Program-made: the position numbers and the translations under genes
In this document: piece after piece, positions 1 to 12,855 of the stretch
Layout: each line of letters begins with the position of its first letter
Numbering within the stretch: the first letter of the stretch is position 1
Notes under the pieces: generated by a model
Told to the model about the DNA's origin: nothing
Seen by the model: only the letters and a program-made list of their open reading frames with translations
The model's database searches: none
NCBI GenBank assembly: GCA_022496805.1
Contig: CM040085.1
Span: forward strand, 50,063,811 to 50,127,810
DNA length: 64,000 bases
Origin: Pohlia nutans
Lineage: Eukaryota; Streptophyta; Bryopsida; Bryales; Mniaceae
Reading direction: 5' to 3'

Positions 1-2
1 TG

Positions 3-332
3 GAGACCGGGACCACTCCGGGTAGGGAGTCAGGATCCGGAGAGGACCAAGAGGTGGACGGCCAACCGGAGACGGGTGGTCAGGAAGATAGGACGGATGC
101 CGGTGAGCCAGAGGAGCGAGAAGTGGATGCGGGCGAACCGGAGGAACACGAGACTCCGGAGGACGAGTCGAACGGGAGTCAACCGGAGTCCGATGAAGAA
201 GGCAACCAGGAAGGGGTCCGGGAACGTCGATCCAAGTTGAAGGAGGATGCTTCCCCGCACTCCAACGAGGAAGAGGAAGGGGACTCTGGTGGCGACCGGG
301 TCAGTAGCCCGGAGGGGCAGGAAGATCAGTAG
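3..332 (+). CDS. Acidic C-terminal end of an ORF running in from the left edge
   Basis: The frame is open from the first complete codon at position 3 to a TAG at 330-332, about 109 residues, so the start lies outside the window. The protein is very rich in Glu, Asp, Gly, Pro and Ser, with repeated AGEPEE-type words and a short basic patch (RERRSKLK). No domain is recognisable. Acidic low-complexity tails of this kind occur at the ends of retroelement polyproteins. The following 1.3 kb shares a CCGG-rich texture with the retroelement-like DNA at 60.6-64 kb, so I infer a retroelement 3' end. A disordered host protein is the alternative. Confidence 0.35.
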   Translation, partial: ETGTTPGRESGSGEDQEVDGQPETGGQEDRTDAGEPEEREVDAGEPEEHETPEDESNGSQPESDEEGNQEGVRERRSKLKEDASPHSNEEEEGDSGGDRVSSPEGQEDQ

Positions 333-1892
333 GATCCGGGTTGCGATGTGAACCGGATCAGGCTAGGTGGTAGGCTTTAGGCTTGGTAGACTAGCCGCGT
401 GTACATAGGACCTTATGTGTGGTAGGTTAGGCACTTTTGCCAGTAGGATTGGATTGGGATCTTTTGGATGTGATTTCCCTTGATTTCCAGATCCCAGGTT
501 TGTAGGATCTGGGCGGGAAATCCGGTCTGGTGGTTGAGGACCACTATTTTCCCAGGAATGCTTGGTATTCTTGGGGTCTTTTTGTATTACTGTTTCTGTG
601 AATGCAAACTACTGTAGGGCATTATCCGGAAATTGTGTATATGCTGTGGGGTTGATTGTGGAATAGTACAGTAGTCAAGAGTCCCTGGGTAACCGGGTGG
701 GTAGTCCGGGTCCTCGAGTGATTCGGGTGTGAAGTCTGAATATGGTTTTTGGGTGACTTGAGGATTGTTTGAAAGAGTGGTTTCTAAGTTCCGTAAGCTA
801 GGTAATCCGGGTTAGTGGCTGGGCAGGTAGGAGGGGGTACTCCGGTTTGCACAGAACTCCTGGACGGGTAGTCCGGTTGAGGTGCCAGCACTTGGAAGGT
901 CCAGGCGAGGAGGAATACGGGATCACGGGAGTAAAACAGGGCGCTAGAGTTCTTGAATGTCAATTTCGGACTCTTTGGATAGTGTCCATTCCAGTTAGTC
1001 AGTCGTTGTAGTAATTGGGAGAAAGGGGAAACCGGATTGCGCTTGCGTGACACAGCTGCCGGTTGGGTAAAACTAGCAGTTGAAAGGGCAGTACGGAAAG
1101 TACCCGGGATTAGGAGTTTTGTGAGTTAAACCGGAAGGTAGTGAAGCTCCCATCACTTGAATCAGTAGGGGGGGGGGTGTGTCTTTCAATCCAGCACCAC
1201 TAATGTGAATGGAGAACCCTCTGAGGAGAAACAGAGGTTAAACGAAACCGGATCAGGTAACAAAGGTGGACCGGGGAGAGGAAGGATAGCGAAGAATCCT
1301 CCCCGGAAGGATACCGGATTGAGTAGTAACCGGGTCAGTCAGTAGGAGAAGGCTCGGTTCAGTAGGAAAAAAAAGGAACTCAGCTGGTGAAGAGAGAGAG
1401 AGAGATCACCAGTCCGGGACCATCTCCGGAAACTTCCCACTTCACAGAATCTCCGCGGAACGATAACCCGGAAATCACCTCTACGAGCGCTCTTAATACA
1501 AAAAAGTGCGTTCTAGGGGAATATCCGGTATCATGTGCTACGACACCATCCTCAATGCTGGTACGAAGCTGTACTAAGGCAATTATAATATTCTTGTCCC
1601 AACCAACAAAGACTTAATCAAATGGAATGACACTTTCCATTGAGGTCCTAAATCAATTGAGCTATCAATGGAAAAAATGGTCCTACCATTCATACATGCA
1701 ATGTAATAGCAATACCAATATACAAAATTCGAAATCCATAGTGCATAGGCACCTCGGTAAATTTCAATAAATGTAATAGAATGTTCTACAATAACGACAT
1801 CGCCATTGTAATACTACAAACCCGTTTACATCTAGATCCACACACTACATGAATCACTACAAATCCCTACTACACATACGCCTAGATACAAA
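333..1892. other. Noncoding, CCGG-rich retroelement-like tail
   Basis: No supportable gene is seen. The stretch to about 1600 is rich in ACCGG/CCGGA words. It holds a run of ten G at 1168-1177 followed directly by TGTGTC, which looks like a polypurine tract next to an LTR start but is unproven. From about 1620 the base composition becomes AT-rich. Confidence 0.3.
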
Positions 1893-4741
1893 TCATTCAC
1901 GAGGCGGTGATGCCTTACTCACGGAATCTGATACATAGGAGTCTATAGATGCTTTGATGATGTTGATTTGTGTTTGAGGAATTTTAATCCTTGGATCGGA
2001 AGTCTCTTTTCTTGTACGCGGCTTCCACGCTGTCATGATACCATCTGTATGGGACCAATTTGGTTGGAAACATCTATCCTCCCGCCAAGAATTCCCCTCT
2101 TTTGTATCCCAACCGCAATAAGTGTCCATATCAATGCGTTGCCGTGAAGCAGGTGTCCAATACTGCATCTGAATTAAATTCACATGTCCAGGATCTGGAC
2201 TGGGATTCGTCAAGGCCTTAGCCAGCCAAAATGGTCGGCGGTCATCATCAGCAGGGCGCACTGCGAGGAAATAGCCAGCGTACACATCACGACCAACGCA
2301 AAATGAAGGGGCTGGACGGTCACGCCTACAACCAACGAAGGGAGCATCCTCGGCAAACTCCTCACGGATTGTCCCATCGTCCAGAAATTGGTCCTCAATT
2401 TCGGGTGCGAATCTCGAAGATGGCCAAAATCCATTCTACAAAGTCTCCCGCGCCGGAACTGGCGTGGTTAGAGCAGATTTCACCCCGCGCCAGTAGTATT
2501 TAAGGGGCTCATTCATCCTCCTGAATTCTCCAGACAAATCTTCATTAGCCATAGTGCCCCATAGAGCGATGAATCCATCGAGGCCTTTGCAAATCTCATC
2601 AAGGCATCGCATCTGATTTGGAGCCAGTGGGCGAGGCTCTCCACTCGGCACCATTGGCCGTCCATCTGCAGTCTCCTTCCACAAGAAAATTCCCCCACCC
2701 TCCTATGGCAACCAGTCGCTGTCTGTACAAAGAATTTTGTACTGCATTAAAAGCCACCCGTTGGAATCTTTATAGAACTTGAACTGCTGAGCATTGGTAT
2801 GACCTTGCAAAGCGTCATTACCCGTGCACAAGTACCCTTCAACGAACCCTTTGAAGTTTGGGACTTCCTCGATAAGATGCGGAATAACAGGCTGAGATTC
2901 AGCATCCATGAAGGACTTCATGAGCTTGGGAATCGTGGGGTAGTCGTTTTCCCTCAATCTACGGCTCCATCGACCAAGGAAGGCATCGATGTCATCATGA
3001 GTGTGCCCCACGATGAGAAAATTGATGAATATCTCGCGGAAGACGCCTTTGTGCACAATGAGGGAGCAAAATGCAAAAACCCATCGTTTCTTGTTGTCTC
3101 CACACGCGTTATCAAGCTGAAGAGTTAAAGTTGGAGGGAGTGGTTCCGCGATGACCGGATCTCGTGGAGGAGGAGGGAGGGATTCCAAGCAAATCTCCGA
3201 ACCTTGCAACAAGGCCTTAGAGAGATCAAAAGACCTACCCCCAGTGAACAAATCTCGCGTTGAATACTTCGGCGGCTTCTCAAGATCCCGTAGTAGTTGT
3301 GCAATTGAACCCACGGTATGATTCGAATCACTCGGGTAAATGTCTAGGCCATAATGTGTATATCTAATGTCTCCATGGCTTTGCGCAATCATTCCAGTGA
3401 CCGCAACTGGCAACTTCATGAAGGAGTCAATTGCCTTGCTCTTGTGAGAATAATGCGGCGAGGCCGTCTTCGAGTGGTCCATTTTGTCATGGATTACAGT
3501 AAGCAGTTTGTCAGGGTATTTCTCGAACTGATCCCTATTACCATAATAGAGCTCTTTGTGAGCCCTTTGTTCATTTATATGCGCCTTGAGCTTCGTAGTC
3601 CATAGAAGGGACAAACGAGATCCTGGCGTGCTAGCAGAACGGAGCTGTTTAATCCTATCGCAAGTCCCACATCGAGAAAAACTATCCCCACGAGGCTTTG
3701 GTGCGAATTCATTAAAAGACTCACTCTGAATTCTACTCAGTCCGCTGGATGACACATTTGGCAAATCAAAGCGTGCGTTGACCTCGTTGATCAAAGGCAA
3801 TGTCTCGTTCCACCGAAAAGACGAAGGCAAATACATGGATACGACTTTCTCACCAGACGGAAGTGTTTTGGACTTGTGAGGCATCTGATCTGCAAAATTC
3901 TCAAGCAGGGTCTGGAGAGTCGCAGTTGCTTGCAATGTTTGCAAGCGGGGCTTCTTCGTCCCAAGGTTACCATGTGGCTCCGGGCGCACACCTGATTTCG
4001 CTCGACCCTTGTACCGATGGAATGTAGCTCGCGACACCGAATGAATGAGACACCATGCTATAGGGCAAACCTCAATTCCTTCCAAGGTAATCATCTCTTT
4101 CCCGCTTGCATCTCGGTGAATTTGACGGTGCATTTCGAGCAACAGATGCTTTCGGAAGTATACGTTACCCGTTATGTATAGTTGGGTGCGAAGGGCTTGG
4201 ATCTTCGCCCGCGGAAACGGTTGTACGCAATTCAGAGGACAACAGACTTTACTCGACACAGAGTTAATCGACTGGGTAGAAAGTAAAAACTCCTTCTTGG
4301 GAGGGGTAGGGGCTCTCTTCTCACACGAGAGGTCTCGTAAGGCTGAACTCCTTTCCGGACGCGCCTCCTGGAGGCATTCAACGCTGCATGGTATATGGCA
4401 TTTTGCTCGTGATCGTACAAGTTGGCTCCGTTCAGATAGACTCTTGAGATATGCCAAGATCGCATGGACCACATCCATACGGATGGAACTTCCTCCTCCA
4501 CGAGTGATTCTGCAATGTGAATCGCTACGCAATCATCGCCAAGAGGAGAACCGTCTGTGTCAAGCACGAGCTTCGGGTCAATGCTGTGGCAGATACCCTT
4601 TGCAACATCGATCTCATCCGCGTTGGTGATCGTAACGCACTTCGTGTTCCACGATGAACGTGGGACACCATCACATGCTGCCACTCCCGGCGGCAGGGTT
4701 GGCACCCTTATCTCGAACTCTGGATGAGCGTGCGTCTCCAT
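1893..4741 (-). pseudogene. DUF7869-type transposon-associated protein, broken
   Basis: One reading frame runs from about 4532 down to a TGA at 1893, interrupted by in-frame TAG codons at 2703-2705 and 2436-2438. The likely N-terminus (start at 4741) lies in another frame, with the change near 4.30-4.32 kb next to a C/G-rich run. The core has LQLDNACGDNKK followed by VGHTHDDIDAFLGRWSRR, which I recognise as the hallmark of DUF7869 proteins, widespread transposon-associated ORFs in algae, bryophytes and oomycetes. A CGTC..C cysteine motif lies upstream. The last third has a YFLAVRPADDDRRPFWLAKAL stretch typical of the C-terminus of such proteins. Total coding length would be about 950 codons. 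The function is unknown; a DDE-like nuclease role is often assumed. The lesions indicate an inactive copy, or TAG readthrough. Confidence 0.65.
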
Positions 4742-4811
4742 TCTATCAAAAGACAGGTTTAGGGTCAGACAATAAGCGGTATGGTAAGGGTGTGAAAAGA
4801 GTGCGATCTAA

Positions 4812-6200
4812 TATCCTCGAGTCGAGGATAATGCAGACGAATCTGAACAACGGACGCAACCCCTACAATTTACCACGGCTAAGACAAATTAATAATGTGT
4901 CATTACGGGTCCAAACACAAGAATTCTCATCTCCACATGGTGGACTACCCCTAAACGTATCCTCGATTCGAGGATAACAGTGCGACAGACTCGACCGGGT
5001 CTCATTCCGCGTAGGGTCCGTACAAAGACCACTGAAAAGCTGATAATTTCCCTCTCTTCTCTAAGAGAAATCAGCGTCTATATGTGTCAAAGTAAACATT
5101 ATCCTCGATACGAAGATATCGGTTCAGCATACTAATGATACCGTGCCTGATGTGATCGAACTATTGCTTGAATGCTTAGGAGGACAAGATGTCCCAACCG
5201 AGATGTCGACTCAAGATGTCGACTCGAGGATAAGTAGTGCTGGAATGTTTCGGATCTTGTCGAATGTGAGATCTCACAAGCTCTAATTGATCAGACAATG
5301 GTGTTGTGAACACATTATCTTCGACTCGAGGATAACAGGATATGTATAGGTCATGTAATGATGGGAACCGGTTGATTTATCCTCGAGTCGAAGATAAGTG
5401 GTGCGGACGCTTCGACGTTATTGGTAGAGCTCTTCACCTTGTTGACCAATTGAATTACCATCTGGTTAAGTCAATAAACCAATCTTCGACTCGAATATAA
5501 CATTGTCCGACTGACTGACTTCATATGAGTCACCCAAGTGACTTATCCTCGAGTCGAGGATAAATGGGTCAGTCCCATTTGGTATATCAGAGCCTCTGTA
5601 AAAGTCGCTGGTATATTTGATCTTATAGAATGAATTCTTATGAGAATCACAGGATATGTATAAGTCATGTAATATCGGGAACCGCTCTATTTATCCTCAA
5701 GTCGAAGATAAGTGGTGTGCACACTTCAATGCTATTGGTATAGCTCTTCACCTTGGCGGCCAATTGTATTACCTTCTGCTTATGTCAATGAAACTATCTT
5801 CGACTCGAAGATAACAAAATTCGCGTGTCTTACTTTAGAATGAGTATCCCACGTGACTTATCCTCGAGTCGAGGATAAATGGTTCAGTCCCATTTGGGAT
5901 ATCAGAACCTCAATAGATGTCGCTAGTATATTTGATCTTTCAAAAGGTATATCCACATTTTATCTTCGACCCGAAGATAAATGTTACTGCATGAATCGTG
6001 TCGTAGATCAGTAGAACTTATCTTCGAATCGAAGATAAAGGGTTCTGAGACTGAGGTTTTACGCTGTGTCAACCACCGCATTCCTTGTATAGGGTTTCTC
6101 ATTGTATATCTACATTTTATCTTCGACTTGAAGATAATCCTTTTTGCATCACTCAGACGGTACCAAGGGACGACTGAACTTATCCTCGAGTCGAGGATAA
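4812..6200. repeat. Cluster of ~15 dispersed 19-21 bp palindromes (family A)
   Basis: Copies of a near-perfect odd palindrome, core TATCYTCGANTCGARGATA usually flanked by T and A, lie at about 4812, 4958, 5098, 5213 (half site), 5315, 5377, 5481, 5543, 5691, 5794, 5858, 5960, 6018, 6118 and 6180. The variable positions are the centre base and C/T at arm position 5, paired with A/G in the other arm. Spacing is irregular (60-150 bp) apart from the 314-bp duplication. The DNA between copies has no convincing ORF. Confidence 0.9.
5335..5962. repeat. 314-bp tandem duplication carrying palindromes
   Basis: Two diverged copies start with ACAGGATATGTATARGTCAT at 5335 and 5649. The palindromes inside them sit at matching offsets (5377/5691, 5481/5794, 5543/5858). 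Flanking words such as ATGGKTCAGTCCCATTTG also repeat. Confidence 0.85.
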
Positions 6201-6299
6201 CACAACAACATTGTCATGGCGACGGAAGACATGAACAGTTCAATTCAATAAAATCACGAGTTACACTATTAATGCGCAATCACCTCACTGCATTCGAAT

Positions 6300-7000
6300 T
6301 TGCGTTGCCAACGTAAGCTTGGGTTGTATGCAATGGCGGGCACAATTAAGAAGAACGCAAGAAAGAAATAGCTGCAATTTGCACCCCAACAATTTGCACA
6401 CCAGCACCTTAACTATTCAACCACTGAAGGCAGAATTCACGACTGAACTACAGAATTCACCACTGAACTATACAATAAACCACTCAATGCAAAAAAATTC
6501 TGAATGCAGAATTAACCACTGAATGCAGAAAACCACTATACTTCATAACTAACGACTGAACTGCAGAATGAACCACTAAATAGAACTACAGAATTGAGCG
6601 CAATGCTAGAAAATATGAAAACATGAACCTGTTGCACTCTACAACCTCTTAAAACCCACTGCAGCAGAATGCGGCAAAAAAAAGCATCTGAACTTACAAT
6701 TTCCAACGCTCCAGCCACGCAAAATAGCTCGCCGCACTTCTACCCTAGACAAACAACAACAAGGAGGGGTGTCGCCAAGCACGAGAGACAAGAATGAGGA
6801 GGAGGACATTAAGAATTGAGAGGGTTTGACAGCGCGCGGGAAAGAGAATAAAGATGAAGCGCCCTCTTGGATGCCTTTCTAAAACAGCATCCTAGTCTAC
6901 AGTAAACCCTCAACGGTTTTCCGCACTTTAATGCAAATACATCGGTCACTGTGCAACTATCAAATTACTATATATATATATATATATAAATTACATGCTA
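6300..7000. repeat. Degenerate CCACTGAACT/CAGAATT repeats and an AT microsatellite
   Basis: Between about 6410 and 6600 short words of the type CACTGAACTRCAGAATT recur in irregular order. A run of eight to nine TA dinucleotides lies at about 6970-6987. No gene is seen here. Confidence 0.5.
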
Positions 7001-7215
7001 TTGACCACTATGGTCAGACCACCAAGGTGGCTAACAAAATGTTTACAATCCGTACTTTTGAACTTCAATATTCTAAAACTTTGGTCCCTACAAATTCACA
7101 ATGCCACTATGAAAAACGCAAAATTACTGCCTCCGCAAACCAAAAACCCGCCGCTGCCAATAACAAAAAATCCACCGCCAATAACAACTTCTGAGAGGTG
7201 CTGCGTAAGTGAAAA

Positions 7216-7686
7216 CTAAAATTGGCGGTTGCTCCCCACTGATGCGGCATTCGATTCTCCAACTTTCAGCATGAGAGGGTGAGATGTGTCCGATGATATA
7301 TCAATCACTTGTTTGCTCCCACTACCATTCGATTCTGTGAGAGAACAATCACAAAAGTCAAGTTGCACGCACCCGCAATCCTTTCTTATCACCGCTACGC
7401 CGTGAAGTAAATCTGTGGAAAGACGGTTCACAATTCCTGCCACTTCAACATATGAAACGCCAGAATGAGCCTCCAACCGTGACATCTCTTCGTCACAGTG
7501 GTAGTTCCAAAAGAAATCATCTGCGCCACTAACAATCCCTTGCAACAATGGATGAGGAGGAAGAGTTTTGTTCGATCGACATGCATCCGAATTGTAAACA
7601 AACCACAAGTACCCGGTCAATGAGCCCAAACACATAGGACGAGGAGGGAGAGAAAGAATTCCATGGGTTGGGTGTCTAGAATCCAT
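7216..7686 (-). CDS. Unrecognised 156-aa ORF with a SUMO-interaction-like motif
   Basis: An ATG at 7686 opens a frame to a TAG at 7216. The protein has several Cys (DCGCVQLDFCDCS) and, near the C-terminus, KQVIDISSDTS, which fits a SUMO-interacting motif (hydrophobic core followed by Ser/acidic residues). A similar motif, VVDLSDSSDD, sits in the N-terminal part of the MULE transposase at 45.5 kb, so this may be the first exon of a related element gene whose remainder is lost. Sequence similarity beyond the motif is not convincing. A purine-rich leader (GGAGGAAGG words) lies just upstream, at 7687-7800 on the plus strand. I do not recognise the family. Confidence 0.4.
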   Translation of the reverse strand: MDSRHPTHGILSLPPRPMCLGSLTGYLWFVYNSDACRSNKTLPPHPLLQGIVSGADDFFWNYHCDEEMSRLEAHSGVSYVEVAGIVNRLSTDLLHGVAVIRKDCGCVQLDFCDCSLTESNGSGSKQVIDISSDTSHPLMLKVGESNAASVGSNRQF

Positions 7687-8319
7687 GGTAAAAGCTTTGC
7701 AAAAACTTCAAAGTTATGGAGGAGGAAGGTTATGAAGAAGGGAAAACAAGGAGGAAGGGAAAGAAGTGAATGAGGTAGGAGAAGAAGCTCACACATTCAA
7801 ATATTGAAATGTGGAAGGAGGAGAGTACTTGCACTCTCAATTGAGCCGCCATTCATTTAAAGTACCTAGAATACCCTTGAGAGCACTTGGTACTCTAGGC
7901 CATGTACCTTGTCCTCTCACTTGAATGCATGTACATTGATGGGTATTATTTCTCCATGATTCTATTCAATTCCAAATCTAATCTTCGATTTTGGAATGAC
8001 GATGATACAGACACATCCATATATTTGTACGGAAGTAGGTATACAAAAGTATTAAATTTCTAAATGAATGAAAAAACGCATGATAAAGTATATCTTTCCC
8101 ATGGACGTACGTACATAGATTACATATTAGTATGATTTTTAAATCAAATGTATGCAAATAAATTCCTAATATTCATCATATACGATAATATATATAGTAC
8201 GTCACTAATAATCTTCCATAATTCGTATAAAATACAAAATTAATTATTTATGTTTGATTTTGGTAAGACTGGCCATAAGCACAAGGTTAATAAGATGCTA
8301 AAATACCCAGTACAATGTG

Positions 8320-8915
8320 TTTCATTGAACCCCTAACCGCCCAACCATGCATATTTTGCATGATGAACGGATTTGAATTCCGATTTCTCATCCATCGTGC
8401 ACTTCTTGCAGTGTGAAAATTCTATCGAAACTTTTATGGGGAGTTACTCTCGTGCATGTGTGATCCGATTACAAAGGGGATGACTTGTGAAATCAAAATG
8501 CCTCATTTCACGTTGTAGTGTTCCACCCCACATTTCAAATATTTTAGTCTAAAAGTGCTCTTGAAAAAATCAACTACCAAAAATAAGCTACCAAAAAATC
8601 TCCAAACATCACTACACTTAGAGTGTTACATTTGAACCCATTCCAACCCCAAAAATTCATTATTGGATTGTCAATATCTTATTAATAGTCGTACTAATAA
8701 TAATTGTTACAAACGATCGTTACATTTTAAGTTTGAAATTTAATACACAAATATTGGTGATAGCTATAGCAAATCTAACTGTATGGATAGAATCCATAAT
8801 CCATAATGTAAAATTTTTATTCATTCATCAAGTTCAAAATATCCCTTTTAGTTGCGTTCTGTAATGCATCTTAGAAAAACTGCCAAATTTGAAAAGGGTG
8901 AGAACATTCAGGGGT
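8320..8915. repeat. Dispersed repeat, copy 1
   Basis: Shares an ordered series of words with 12265-12855 in the same orientation: AACCCCTAAC, TTTCTCATCC, TTTGCAGTGTG-like, GATCCGATTA, AAAGGGGATGA and TTGTAGTG, followed by a long similar tail mentioning TCAAGTTCAAAATATYCC. Identity is moderate, so the copies are old. Confidence 0.7.
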
Positions 8916-9557
8916 TAAACTATTAATAAGTCTATACATATCGTACATAGTGTCTTTTGAATTGACATGATGACAAACTGTAAACTCTACATCTTCGCAA
9001 TTTCTATCCAAGTGATGAACATTTTTGGTTTTAAGTGATAACAATTAAATTCAAGAAACTATTATACCAGTTGAACATAGTTTGAGTGGCATGTAACATG
9101 TGATAGCATGGTGATGTACGTTGCAATGTGTTCTCAGCTGCTACAGACATTAATTTCCTCAGTCTGAATATAGCTAGTTCAAAGATAGGCTTCACAGACC
9201 AAAAAAACGCCTCCTATACACTTGTCTTCTGATTTTTTTCTTGTTAGAATTTGTAAGACAAGAACTTCGAATTGAACAAATCATTTGCATCAAGCAATTT
9301 GGGATACATTTTTTTCTCCAAAACATCATCTATACGCTGACACAAAGGAAAAGTAAAAATAGTTACCACCGCACAAACATCATATTATTGAGAATTTTTG
9401 CAATCTTTGAGACAACATGCTAGTTATTAAAATAGAAAAAAATAGAAATTATAGAAGTCAACAAAAACAATGCGCATATACTGATTCTATAGTAAGGGAA
9501 TTTTAAAAGTTGCTGTTACGCATGTATAAAACAATATCACTCTAGAGATGAAACGGT

Positions 9558-9578
9558 TTATCTTTGAGTCAAAGATAA
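9558..9578. repeat. Isolated family A palindrome with both arms changed
   Basis: The core reads TATCTTTGAGTCAAAGATA, a perfect palindrome around G. Compared with the consensus, both arms carry the matching change (CTTTGA / TCAAAG), so symmetry was kept while the sequence drifted. No other copy is seen within 3 kb. Confidence 0.75.
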
Positions 9579-12264
9579 AAACAAGACAGCAAAAAGTCTT
9601 GGTATAACAAATATGGCCAAAAACGAAATAATTTCATAATGGTCATAGGATTACTCATTGGAACCTATGCTCATGGAGTCTCCCATTCAGAATCTAGAAA
9701 TTTCATCTAGTATATATAAATTCCAGAATATTATTGTATATAGTAGTTGGAATAAATTACTATTTATAGGGTGATTAAAGTATATTAAACCTATATCCTA
9801 GGAATATATCTAGAATTCTAGGAAACTGGTTTTAAAAAACCGTACATTATTATTTTACTTATATCAATTTCTAGTTAGAACTTTGTAGGTCTAATGTATA
9901 AAAGACACCCTACATTTTTTGGGTGAACATAGTGAACTATTATGTTGATAATTAATTTCCTCGAAGAAATCAAAATTTAATATGCTTTAATATAAAATTA
10001 GAAATTTGAAGGAAAAAGATGTTAATTGTCAAGAGTTGAATGATTGTGCATTTGAATATTGAAGGGTTTGTTGATTAATTTACTTAGGATTCAATAAATT
10101 GTCATCGTTGTCTTCAATTTAATTTGTACAAATAAGTATGACACCCCAATGTTTATATTCTAAGAAATTTCCCATAATGCAACATAATATATAAATAGCA
10201 CTTATCTACATGATGGTGTAATTCAATAGTACTATCCTAGGTACATAATTGTGTAAAATCATGTACTTTCTTCAATCTTTTATATGTTAAGAGGACAGTC
10301 ATGACGTACTTAATAAATACTCTATGCATATCTAATGATAGAACTCGATGTACTTATAGGAGGAGGATGCATCATCAATGCGAGGATGAAAATCTTTAAT
10401 GCTAAAATGAAATTCATCAATGCTTGGAGGAAAAATCATCTAATTTTTTGGCGGTTTGTCACCAAGTTGTTGTCCTCTCTAATGATTGGATTTAGTCATA
10501 CTTCATTATTCGTTTTGCTAAAAATAAAAATGAGGTCATTGTTTGAAAAAAGGAGGTCATTGTTTTCACTATTTTCACAACTTCTCTCCCTAATCTCATG
10601 TTCTTTGTTTCTGTGCCTTGCTCTCAAGACAACGACTTGTTGCATTGGAGGGTACTACGTTTGCACGCTCTTCCCTCCATTACGCATGATTGATGAAGCG
10701 TGCCTCGACTTCATAATACTTAAAAAAAGAATACTTTAAAATCATACAATAGTTTGGGTTTCTTTTATACACTATCGATATTTCGTAACCATCTTGTACC
10801 CAATGGTACATTAAAAGTTTTCAAAGTACTTTAAAATCCTCATTTAGTGAATTTAAAAGTATTTACCAATGAATTAAGCTCTTGTATTTGTATTTCCAAA
10901 TTTTGAAATTGGATAATTATGATTGGTTAAGATTACACAAAACTTCTAGAATTGATAAATGGATAATTTTCAAAAAATAAAACATCATTCCTTTTTTCAA
11001 TATGGAAATCATTATGACAGTAGGACTATCTCATATATGTCTATTTCGGAAATTTGATAGTCAGATTCCATTTTTTTGCGAATAACATGCATCAAACAAC
11101 AGTAGCATATGATTCATTCTCAATTTGATCGAAATATGGACAAAAATAAACAGAACTCAAGATGATGTAATTTTATAACCATCTCTGAAAACCATGATCG
11201 TTCTTAACTGATTCAAACCCTTCTCGTATTTTCGTCAATGGTTGGATGAAGGTCATCCAAATTTTTGGACATAAATGACCAAATTATTAAAATCCTATTT
11301 AATGTTTAGGGTTTAGGGTCACATGAGTATATATTCTTCTAAAAATACAAATATAGATTGAAGTATGTCAAGTTCTAAACCAAGCCAAAATTGAATAGAT
11401 TGAGGTTCAAAAGTGACATTGCAAAAATGAGGTCATAGATTTAACCCTTCAGTACCCAACTGAATACATTTGAAATTTAGATTTTAGAGTTTACTATATA
11501 CATTACACACTTCAAATTTGAAATTTAGATTTTACTATATACATTACACACCTTTTAGAAAAAAACTTCAATATGGAATTGTACAACTATCAAAATATCT
11601 AACAACAGAACGCGAAAATACTAGATAATATTTGAAAATATTGTAAATACTTACAAATGCAACACATGTATGTATTCTAAGAAATTATTTGTGTTTGGAA
11701 GTTTGTTCAGGTCTGCAAGGATTGTGTTCTTTTTTTCATCTTCCATTAGTGATTGTTTGTAATTTCATCTTAACTAATGTACCCACTATTGTCAATTTTT
11801 AAATTATACAATTTTAGCTAGATTGTATTTGGATAAGTCACTTGTACATAAAATTCACAATAATTATGTGTGAGTCTATACTTGATATGAAAGATTGCAA
11901 CAGAGAGGTGTGGACATAGGGCATAGCTGAACTGCCTTTGTTTTCATTTTTTAAAATTTAACCCAAATTCTATTTAACCTTGAAGGCACACACGTCCCAA
12001 AATCTCATTTTTATGCGTGCATTATATAGGTCATATACATACTATAATCTTCCAATTCCTCCATTGGATGATTCACAAATTTTTATAAAATGTGCGCTCC
12101 CCAGTTGAGAATAGAATTGTACGGCAACTTCCTATTTTAACCAGTTTGATATTATTTAGTCTCAAGCACAGCTGAACAATCCACTGAAATCAAGTGCTCT
12201 CAGCTACAGTACCCTCAACACTAAAGGATTATTTAATGGGATACCAAGTTTTCACTAAATCACT

Positions 12265-12855
12265 ATGTTTAACCCCTAACTGCCTGAGCGTCCATTTTTT
12301 GGACTATGTACAGATTTCATCCATAATTTCTCATCCGTTATGCACTTTTTGCAGTGTGGAATTTTTACAGTAGATTGTATGGGAAGTTAGCTTCATGCAT
12401 ATCTGATCCGATTAGAAAGGGGATGATTTGTGAAATTTTTATGCCTCATTTTATGTTGTAGTGATTCACCCAAAATTCTGAAGATTTCAGTGTAAATGTG
12501 CTCTAAAAAAAGTCAACTCATAAAATTAAGCAACCAAAATATCTCCAAAAATCACTACACTTAGAGTATTACATTTCAACCAATCACAAACTTATGAATT
12601 TAATCCCTAGATTGTCAATATCTTATTCGTAATAGAATTACAAAATAATTTTGAATTTCACCTTTCAAATTTCATACAAAATTATTGGTAATAGCACTCA
12701 TAGATCTAACCGTATGGATAGAATCTAAAATTCATAACATCATTCCTTTTATTCTTATATCAAGTTCAAAATATTCCTCTAGGTTGCATTTTATATTGCA
12801 TCTTTGCAAAACTGCCGAATTTGGAGAGGGCTCTAGGCATTTAGGCGTTAAGATT
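12265..12855. repeat. Dispersed repeat, copy 2
   Basis: Diverged direct copy of the sequence at 8320-8915, with the same order of conserved words. No coding potential is visible in either copy. Confidence 0.7.

Noticed and set aside
10335..10739. 134-codon ORF in AT-rich DNA
   Set aside because: No domain, no neighbouring signals, composition like its surroundings.
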